Below are positions 31,522-36,305 of a DNA stretch of 36,305 nucleotides, piece after piece. A program made the position numbers and the translations under genes. How positions within the stretch are numbered: position 1 is the first letter of the stretch; the number at the start of each line of letters is the position of its first letter. The DNA is from Streptomyces graminilatus (GTDB lineage Bacteria; Actinomycetota; Actinomycetes; Streptomycetales; Streptomycetaceae), in assembly GCF_001418565.1 (NCBI RefSeq), contig NZ_LIQQ01000097.1:2704-39008 (forward strand), given 5' to 3'. The notes under the pieces are model-generated. The model was given only the letters and a program-made list of their open reading frames with translations, did not search any database and had not been told where the DNA came from.

Positions 31522-31718
31522 CCGCGGCCAAGTGCACAGGAGTCACCGTCGCCGTCCGGCAGGCCGAGTTGCCCATGCTGCGCGCCTATCGCCTGTGGTT
31601 CGAGCACACCCGCAAGTGCGCCGACTGCAAGGGCGTACGCAAAGCCCAGGACGGCTGCCAGGGTGGGCGGGAACTCTGGGCCGCCTACCGCATCGCCTAC
31701 GCCGGAGGCGACCGATGA
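31518..31718 (+). CDS. Small Cys-containing protein, second of the cassette
   Basis: Encodes 66 residues. The central part LPMLRAYRLWFEHTRKCADC, then KGVRKAQDGCQGGRELWAAY, has CxxC and a third Cys, plus Cys6 at the N-terminus, so a small zinc-binding fold is possible. Similar tiny LRAYRxWxEHxxxCxxC proteins occur beside XRE regulators in Streptomyces, to my recollection, without a known function. The start overlaps the upstream stop, and its own stop overlaps the next ATG (ATGA), indicating translational coupling. Confidence 0.7.
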   Translation: MTAAKCTGVTVAVRQAELPMLRAYRLWFEHTRKCADCKGVRKAQDGCQGGRELWAAYRIAYAGGDR

Positions 31719-31915
31719 CCTCACCGACGGCAAGCGGAACCCGGTGCGGGCAGATCCGCGCCTCGCTGTTCTACCGCGCCCCGATCCTCAGCGAGGCGGG
31801 GGCCTGCGTACTCCCCCACGGGCACGACGGGGACCACCGGGACCCGAGGGGCGGCACCTGGAACGTGATCCCGCTCTACCCGATGACCAACGCCGACAAC
31901 CGGGGGACGGACTAG
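31715..31915 (+). CDS. Small Cys/His-rich protein, third of the cassette
   Basis: Encodes 66 residues. The motif ACVLPHGHDGDHRDPRGGTW is a Cys-His-His-His cluster seen in many tiny actinobacterial proteins and looks metal-binding; an additional Cys lies at residue 10. No enzyme motif is seen. It starts at the ATGA overlap with the second gene, and its TAG overlaps the GTG of the fourth gene. Confidence 0.7.
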   Translation: MTSPTASGTRCGQIRASLFYRAPILSEAGACVLPHGHDGDHRDPRGGTWNVIPLYPMTNADNRGTD

Positions 31916-32121
31916 TGACCCGCGCCGCCGAGTCTGCTTTGACGCCGGAACGCCCGTACGTCTCAGGTCTCTGCTCCATCGGCACCCATGACCGATGCCA
32001 GGACGCGGAGCCCCGGGAGAGCGGCGTTCCTGGGCTCCGCTACTTGGTGTGCACGTGCAGTTGCCATCGCCTGAGGCTTGTCCCATCGGGCGGAGTCGGC
32101 CGGGTGCCGGACACTCCGTAG
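31915..32121 (+). CDS. Small Cys/His-rich protein, fourth of the cassette
   Basis: Encodes 68 residues from a GTG whose G is the last base of the preceding TAG stop. The middle carries GLCSIGTHDRCQDAE and a second cluster LVCTCSCHRL, a Cys-x-Cys-x-Cys-His zinc-knuckle-like arrangement. The C-terminus is Gly/Pro/Arg-rich. It is the last member of the coupled set; a 12-bp inverted repeat lies 106 bp downstream. Confidence 0.65.
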   Translation: MTRAAESALTPERPYVSGLCSIGTHDRCQDAEPRESGVPGLRYLVCTCSCHRLRLVPSGGVGRVPDTP

Positions 32122-32493
32122 CTGACGACGGCGTGGGAGTACGGGCACCTTCACCGCGCCCTGGGGTCGGAGACGACCTCAGCGGACCACGTCGAAGACG
32201 TTCATCTGCAAGCCAATACGCGATGTCCTCCAACAGGCTGTGAGCAACGGCCTGTTGGAGGCCCGCGCGCTGTCGCCCGCCACGCAGGGGCTGACGGACT
32301 GTCACCGGAAGCGCGTCACTCCGGAATCTTCCGGATGCCTCGTCCTGTGCTGCCACGGATACCTTCCAGGCACCGGTCCCCGCCACGGTGGCGAGGAGCC
32401 GGTGACGGTGAACTCATGGGCGCGCGAACGCGGCCGGAATCTGTCCAGCCACAGCCGTGCCTCGAAAGGCGCCCGTAGACGACGGGGAGAGAC
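32122..32493. other. Gene-free spacer with two inverted repeats
   Basis: No convincing coding frame is seen in these 372 bp. It holds the terminator-like repeat at 32227-32261, a smaller palindrome (TCCGGAA/TTCCGGA at 32320-32335), and must contain the promoter of the secreted-protein gene at 32494. Confidence 0.5.
32227..32261 (+). terminator. 12-bp perfect inverted repeat after the cassette
   Basis: CCTCCAACAGGC (32227-32238) and GCCTGTTGGAGG (32250-32261) are perfect arms with an 11-base loop. It is the likely end of the four-gene transcript. Confidence 0.65.
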
Positions 32494-32895
32494 ATGATCG
32501 TGAAACACATCAAGGCAACCGCGGCATCTGTCACGGTGGTCGCCGCGCTGGCCGGAATCCTGGCAGCTCCCTCGGCACAGGCTGCGACATCAGCAGCGCC
32601 CGAGTGCGGTGTGCGCGCTCAGGACGGTCGGCTGTGGTGCGGGAACTACGGAGATGCGCCGACCCGGGAGCGGCCGTTCCACGAAAGCCCCTTCAACGGT
32701 CTGCTGAAGTCGACGTTCAGCTACTTCACCTGCTGGTCGGAGGGCGGACTGCACGGCGGCGGCAACACGACCTGGTACCGCACCAGGCCCGACTGGAGCA
32801 GCGACGGGCAGGAGGGCTATGTGCCGGCCGACTGGGTGTTCACTCCCAGCTCGTTCGACGCCGACCCGACCAGGTACGGCCTGAAGCACTGCTGA
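32494..32895 (+). CDS. Small secreted protein
   Basis: Encodes 133 residues with a signal peptide of about 31 residues (AASVTVVAALAGILAAPSAQ, cleaving after AQA). The mature part, about 100 residues, has four Cys (CGVRAQDGRLWCGNYG, TCWSEGG and the C-terminal KHC) and a WYRTRPDW/GYVPADWVF segment resembling small secreted SH3-like proteins of Streptomyces; the family assignment is tentative. GGGGAGAG precedes the ATG. The last codons are part of a 41-bp tandem duplication. Confidence 0.8.
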   Translation: MIVKHIKATAASVTVVAALAGILAAPSAQAATSAAPECGVRAQDGRLWCGNYGDAPTRERPFHESPFNGLLKSTFSYFTCWSEGGLHGGGNTTWYRTRPDWSSDGQEGYVPADWVFTPSSFDADPTRYGLKHC

Positions 32896-32970
32896 CGCCA
32901 CGACCGTCAGCCCCACCGGCACACATGCCCTGCTGACGCCACGACCGTCGGCCCCACCGGCACGCATCCC
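32889..32970. repeat. 41-bp tandem duplication at the end of a gene
   Basis: CTGCTGACGCCACGACCGTC and the next 21 bases occur at 32889-32929 and again at 32930-32970 with a few substitutions. The first copy includes the last codon and stop of the secreted-protein gene, so the duplication repeats the gene's 3' end downstream. Confidence 0.85.
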
Positions 32971-33053
32971 CTGGTGAGGCCGACGGCCCCTGGCCGCGGT
33001 GAACTGACGCCTGGACCATCCGCTTCCGCTTCCGCTTGCCCCCCGGCTCCCGC

Positions 33054-33127
33054 AACGGTTGACCTCTCTCAGCGAAGCTTGAGCGATTCTCAGCGAAGGG
33101 TGGTGACCGGCGCCCTCCTCACCGATG
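33054..33127. repeat. Left inverted repeat with three subsites
   Basis: The 59-bp core 33054-33112 matches the reverse complement of 34182-34240 at 51 of 59 positions by my count, and weaker homology continues inward to about 33142. Subsites CTCAGCGAAG (33068-33077), CTCAGCGAAG (33089-33098) and CTCACCGATG (33118-33127) are 21 and 29 bp apart. Confidence 0.85.
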
Positions 33128-33171
33128 GTGAGACGTGCAGGTTTCGGTGCCGGGCCCCGGGCGAGCGTGGC

Positions 33172-34089
33172 TCAAGGGCTGTGAACTATCACCTTTTCCC
33201 GCATCAGTTGCTCCAGCTCCGTGTCCGACAGCGGGTGCAGCGTGTTCAGGAGATGGCGCAGGGCGGGTTCGTCCAGCATCTTGCTGGTGACCTCGGCCTC
33301 CGCGTTGTGGTGGCGGCGGGTGAGGGTGATGACGCGGTTACCGGCGGAGAAATCGCGGACCGTACGCGTTTCGCCGTGTCGGTCCACCGTGCAGGTCACG
33401 TGCTTCTCCACGGGTTTGGGGCATTGGGGTTTCGGTGTGAGCGGCGAGCGCACGATGAGAGCCACGTACGCGTCCTGCCGAACGGAGTGGTACTCAACGC
33501 TGAAGGAGGCGGGGCCGGCCTCGGCACGGGCTGCTCGCATGCCGGGCGGCGTAACGATCACGTACAGCAGTTCTTGATGCTCCCGGTACCGCGCGACCTC
33601 CGCCGCGTGCCGACGCTGTCGCGACTGGGTCGGGCCGATGAAGCCCCCGTAGACCACTGCGGCGGCGAGGACGGCCACCGCCCCGAGCCGTATCCACCGG
33701 TCTGGCACGAAGAACGCCGCGGCCACCGCGTACGGCACCCCCGTCAGCGCGATCCGGGTACTGTCGCCCCCCAGATCGACGTCCCCGCTGTAGGCGGCCA
33801 GCCCTGCCAGGACGCCGAGCGTGCCCAGGACGAACACCAGGACCGCCCAGCCGTGCCGCTGCGACACGGAGCCGCACAGCGGCACCACGGTCCGCGCCGG
33901 TAGGCCTGCCATGGCCAGCAGGACCACCGCCAGCGGCACACCCAACGCGAAGATCAGCGCCGTCGCACCGGACCCACCACCCCAGGCCATCAGCACCAGC
34001 CCGAAGCCGAGCGCCGGCACCACAGCCGCCATCGTCGCCCAGACCAGAAAGAGATGCAGGGCTGTCAGCGCCCCTCTGCCACTCGTCAC
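33172..34089 (-). CDS. Membrane protein bracketed by inverted repeats
   Basis: Encodes 305 residues. The first 150 contain four to five hydrophobic segments (LFLVWATMAAVVPALGFGLV, LIFALGVPLAVVLLAMAGL, AVLVFVLGTLGVLAGLAAY, LGAVAVLAAAVVYGGFIG). The C-terminal 150 form a soluble domain with a CPKPVEKHVTC pair of cysteines and an acidic end. No transposase, nuclease or enzyme motif is visible and I do not recognise the family. The GTG start at 34089 has a weak ribosome site. A plausible promoter lies upstream: TTGAGC (34160-34165) and TACTGA (34137-34142) on the minus strand with a 17-bp spacer. The right inverted repeat lies directly upstream of it. Confidence 0.8.
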   Translation of the reverse strand: MTSGRGALTALHLFLVWATMAAVVPALGFGLVLMAWGGGSGATALIFALGVPLAVVLLAMAGLPARTVVPLCGSVSQRHGWAVLVFVLGTLGVLAGLAAYSGDVDLGGDSTRIALTGVPYAVAAAFFVPDRWIRLGAVAVLAAAVVYGGFIGPTQSRQRRHAAEVARYREHQELLYVIVTPPGMRAARAEAGPASFSVEYHSVRQDAYVALIVRSPLTPKPQCPKPVEKHVTCTVDRHGETRTVRDFSAGNRVITLTRRHHNAEAEVTSKMLDEPALRHLLNTLHPLSDTELEQLMREKVIVHSP

Positions 34090-34166
34090 ACGCGAAGCCT
34101 GTCAGCCGCCGCCCTGGAGCACATGAGTTCCCATACTCAGTACACGCGTTGACCCGCACGCTCAAC

Positions 34167-34240
34167 CACCGCTGAGAAAAACGCCGGCCAGCAGCCTTCG
34201 CTGAGAATCGGTCAAGCTTCGCTGCGCGAGGCCAACGGTT
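34167..34240. repeat. Right inverted repeat with three subsites
   Basis: The counterpart of 33054-33127. On the minus strand the subsites are CGCAGCGAAG (34217-34226), CTCAGCGAAG (34196-34205) and CTCAGCGGTG (34167-34176), again 21 and 29 bp apart. The last subsite lies two bases upstream of the presumed -35 of the membrane-protein gene, so this copy could act as an upstream regulatory region. Confidence 0.85.
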
Positions 34241-34312
34241 CACGGCAACCGGCCAGGAGCGGCGCGTCGGTGACGTCCTGGGGTACCGACAAAAACGCCT
34301 TCACCAGCGGGT

Positions 34313-34336
34313 GTTGGTCTTGGTCTTGGTCTTGGT
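34313..34336. repeat. TTGGTC hexamer repeat
   Basis: Four perfect TTGGTC copies in the 186-bp spacer between the right inverted repeat and the SDR gene; a simple slippage repeat downstream of that gene. Confidence 0.85.
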
Positions 34337-34426
34337 CTTTCGCGGCGCCGGGATTCCACGTTGGTGGAGATCGTTCTCCGCGAGGAGCGGGTGAGCGGCG
34401 CCGATGCCGGGTGTCCGGGTGCCGGA

Positions 34427-35140
34427 TCAGGTGATGCGGTGTCCTCCATCGACGTGCAGGACGGTCCCGGTGATGAATCCGTTGCGCATCACCGACAGGA
34501 ATGCCTGGGCGATGTCGTCGGGGGTGCCGACGCGGCGGGCCGGGAGTCGCGCGGCCAGGGCGGCGAAGGCTGCTTGTTTGTCCATGCCGAGTTGGTCCCA
34601 GATGGGGGTGTCCACCCAGCCGGGGGAGATGACGTTCACTCGCGCGGGGGCCAGTTCGATCGCCAGCCCGTACGCCAGTGACGCGAGCGCGCCGTTGGCC
34701 GCGGCCATGATGGTGTTCGACCCGTTCGGCCGGTACGCGTTGATGCCCGAGGTATAGGTGATCGAGCCGGTGACTCGTCCGGCCGCGTGCTTGCCGACCA
34801 GCCAGGCACCGAGCAGCTTGGTATCCACGATGGCCCGTGCGGTCGCGGTGGCGACGTCGGCGGTCCGGCCGTACACGCCGGTCGCGTCCGCAGCGGTGAC
34901 CGCCACGTGTTCCACGCGTTCCACCTGGGCGAACAGTCCGGCCACCTCCTCCTCCCGCCCCATGTCGGCCGTGATCGTGCTGATTTGGCCGTGACCGGGG
35001 CGTTCCAGTTCCGCCCGGGCCGTCGAGAGCCGGTCGGCGGATCGGCCGACGATCGTCACATTCATGTCCTCGGCAAGCAGAGTCCGGGCCAGGACGAGGC
35101 CCATGCCGGAGCCGCCACCGATGATGATCGCGTCAGTCAT
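34427..35140 (-). CDS. SDR-family oxidoreductase lacking the usual catalytic Tyr
   Basis: Encodes 237 residues with the Rossmann fold of short-chain dehydrogenases: AIIIGGGSGMGLVLARTLLA binds the cofactor, VGRSADRL suggests NADP, and VNVISPGWVDTPIW and the C-terminal GTVLHVDGGHRIT are typical. The catalytic Ser is in YTSGINAYRP, but the YxxxK that should follow reads IMAAANGAL, with Tyr and Lys missing. A subgroup of actinobacterial SDRs with an AAxNGA motif shares this, so it may be non-catalytic or use another mechanism. It is divergent from the MmyB-like regulator pseudogene, a common regulator-SDR pairing. Confidence 0.88.
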   Translation of the reverse strand: MTDAIIIGGGSGMGLVLARTLLAEDMNVTIVGRSADRLSTARAELERPGHGQISTITADMGREEEVAGLFAQVERVEHVAVTAADATGVYGRTADVATATARAIVDTKLLGAWLVGKHAAGRVTGSITYTSGINAYRPNGSNTIMAAANGALASLAYGLAIELAPARVNVISPGWVDTPIWDQLGMDKQAAFAALAARLPARRVGTPDDIAQAFLSVMRNGFITGTVLHVDGGHRIT

Positions 35141-35242
35141 GATGCGAGGCTGCGCCGCCGGGCCGGTTCCGGGAAGGCCGTGCGATTCCTGGGTGTGACA
35201 CGGCCACCCAGGAGCGCATCGGCCGGTGGCAGACTCGACGTC

Positions 35243-36078
35243 GTGAACGCGATGGCCGAGTTCCTTCGGATCCGGCGCGGGCGGATCGGCCCGGCCGACG
35301 TCGGGCTGCCCACCGGGCCGGGCGCCCGGCGCACACCCGGGCTGCGCCGCGAGGAGCTGGCGGTGCTGGCCGGCGTGAGCGTGGACTACTACATCCGGAT
35401 CGAGCAGGGCGGGAGACCGCGCCCAGCGACGCGGTACTGGGCGCGTTGGCCCGGGCCCTGCGGCTCACCGCCGACGAGCACGCCCACCTGCTCGGCCTCG
35501 CCGACCGGGTCGCCGGGCGGACACCGCGCCGGGGGCCCGCCGACCCGCGGCCAGCCGGCCCTGGCCTGCGGCTGCTGCTGGAGTCGGTCCGGCCCAGCCC
35601 GGCGTACGTGCTCGACGACGTCAACGACGTGCTGGCCGCGAACCCGGAGGGCCTCGCGCTGATGCCCGGACTCGGCGACTGGCCGCCCGCACAGCGCAAC
35701 ACGATCCGGTACACCTTCCTGCATACGGCCGCGCGCACCCTATTCGCCGACTGGGACCGGGTGGCACGCAACAGCGTCGCGCACCTGCACACCGCCGAAC
35801 TGACCGCCCCGGAGCGGACTGCCTCGCTGGTAGCCGAACTGGCAGCGGCCAGCGGCGAGTTCGCAGCTCTGTGGCGCCGGCACGAGGTATGGGTCAAGCG
35901 CGCCGGCGAGACCGCGTTCCGGCACCCGGTGATCGGCCCGATCACCCTCGCCAACGAGGTGCTCAGCACGGCCGGCGAGGGCCGGCGCATGCTGATCTAC
36001 CAGGCCCCGCCCGGCACGGCCGAGCACGACTCCCTGGTCCTGCTGGCAATGACCACCGAGGACGTGGGAATCCCGTGA
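35243..36078 (+). pseudogene. MmyB-like helix-turn-helix regulator, frameshifted
   Basis: A regulator of about 280 residues split by a -1 frameshift near 35412. The first part (AEFLRIRRGRIGPADVGLPT, GLRREELAVLAGVSVDYYIR, IEQG) is the XRE helix-turn-helix of the MmyB family. The second part, in the next frame, continues exactly where it should (DAVLGALARALRLTADEHAH, then LLGLADRVAG) and carries the MmyB ligand-binding domain (VLDDVNDVLAANPEGLALMP, RRHEVWVKRAGETAFRHPVI, GPITLANEVLS). Restoring one base in GGCGGGAGA, giving Gly-Arg-Glu, rejoins the frames. The start is GTG 35243 or ATG 35252. Such regulators usually control the divergent SDR gene. A sequencing error is possible. Confidence 0.88.
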
Positions 36079-36087
36079 CCACGTACC

Positions 36088-36305
36088 TCAGTGGTGCGCC
36101 CGCACCGGCTCCGCCGCCCGCGCCGGCATGTGCGACGCCACCACGCGCTCCCGGCCCACCGACGGAGTCACCCTCGCCGCCCGCCGGTCCACCGCGTACG
36201 CCACCCCCGCCACGCCCAGGCCCAGCAGCGCCAGGCCCGCCCCGACCACCGCCGGGGAGGTGACCCCGAGGCCCGCCGCCAGGGCCAGGCCGCCGATCCA
36301 CGCTC
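36088..36305 (-). CDS. MFS-like transporter, C-terminal end only
   Basis: The window edge cuts this gene; 71 complete codons and the TGA are present. The visible protein reads WIGGLALAAGLGVTSPAVVG, then AGLALLGLGVAGVAYAVDRR, then a basic, polar tail ending in PVRAHH. A terminal pair of hydrophobic segments and a short cytoplasmic tail is what the last helices of major-facilitator exporters look like. It ends ten bases from the regulator pseudogene on the other strand. Substrate and true family cannot be judged from this fragment. Confidence 0.6.
   Translation of the reverse strand, partial: AWIGGLALAAGLGVTSPAVVGAGLALLGLGVAGVAYAVDRRAARVTPSVGRERVVASHMPARAAEPVRAHH

Noticed and set aside
32302..32508. 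A 68-codon minus-strand frame in the spacer before the secreted-protein gene
   Set aside because: Arg/Pro/Gly-rich, no signal or motif, and it overlaps the start of the gene at 32494.

Overview
The window is about 36.3 kb of very GC-rich DNA. Codons end almost always in G or C, GTG and TTG starts are common, purine-rich Shine-Dalgarno sites are clear, and one secreted-protein gene carries a TTA codon in its third position. Together with the gene content (MalR, GlnE, a GlnA2-type glutamine synthetase, an S53 protease, SpoIIE-type phosphatase, MmyB-like and XRE regulators) this indicates a Streptomyces chromosome. No rRNA, intact tRNA, CRISPR array or transposase gene was found.

Layout. (1) 1-6.4 kb: a small lipoprotein, a TPR protein, a membrane protein whose N-terminus resembles a degenerate sigma factor, a TetR regulator, a 5-carboxymethyl-2-hydroxymuconate isomerase-like protein, and a receiver-GAF-SpoIIE phosphatase. 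(2) 6.4-10.5 kb: a patchwork of small genes (VOC protein, unknown protein, membrane protein, carboxymuconolactone decarboxylase-like protein, amphi-Trp protein, class II amidotransferase), with a decayed tRNA-Ala-like sequence in the first long gap. (3) 10.6-14.3 kb: the maltose locus. The repressor malR and the alpha-glucosidase aglA remain, but the transporter operon has collapsed to the first 56 codons of malE. The scar holds two dispersed Streptomyces-type palindromic elements, and aglA carries an in-frame 18-residue insertion made from a hairpin element. (4) 14.4-28.1 kb: a conserved chromosomal stretch with a PAP2 membrane phosphatase, glnE, a VOC protein, a glnA2-type ligase, a DUF3105/DUF305 pair, a secreted S53 protease, a TTA-containing secreted protein, nadE and an NmrA-like protein. 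(5) 28.2-36.3 kb: accessory DNA. An XRE-TPR regulator heads a run with a HAD protein and an ADP-ribosylglycohydrolase, and is divergent from four small translationally coupled genes, three of them Cys/His-rich. Next come a small secreted protein and a membrane-protein gene bracketed by about 59-bp inverted repeats, each with three subsites at matching spacing. The window ends with an SDR gene divergent from a frameshifted MmyB-like regulator and the 3' end of an MFS-like transporter.

The most promising undescribed items are the inverted-repeat-bracketed unit at 33.05-34.24 kb, the XRE/HAD/ADP-ribosylglycohydrolase locus with its four-gene cassette (28.2-32.1 kb), and the two rearrangements in the maltose locus. 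Protein names come from recognising motifs and family patterns by eye; no database search was run.
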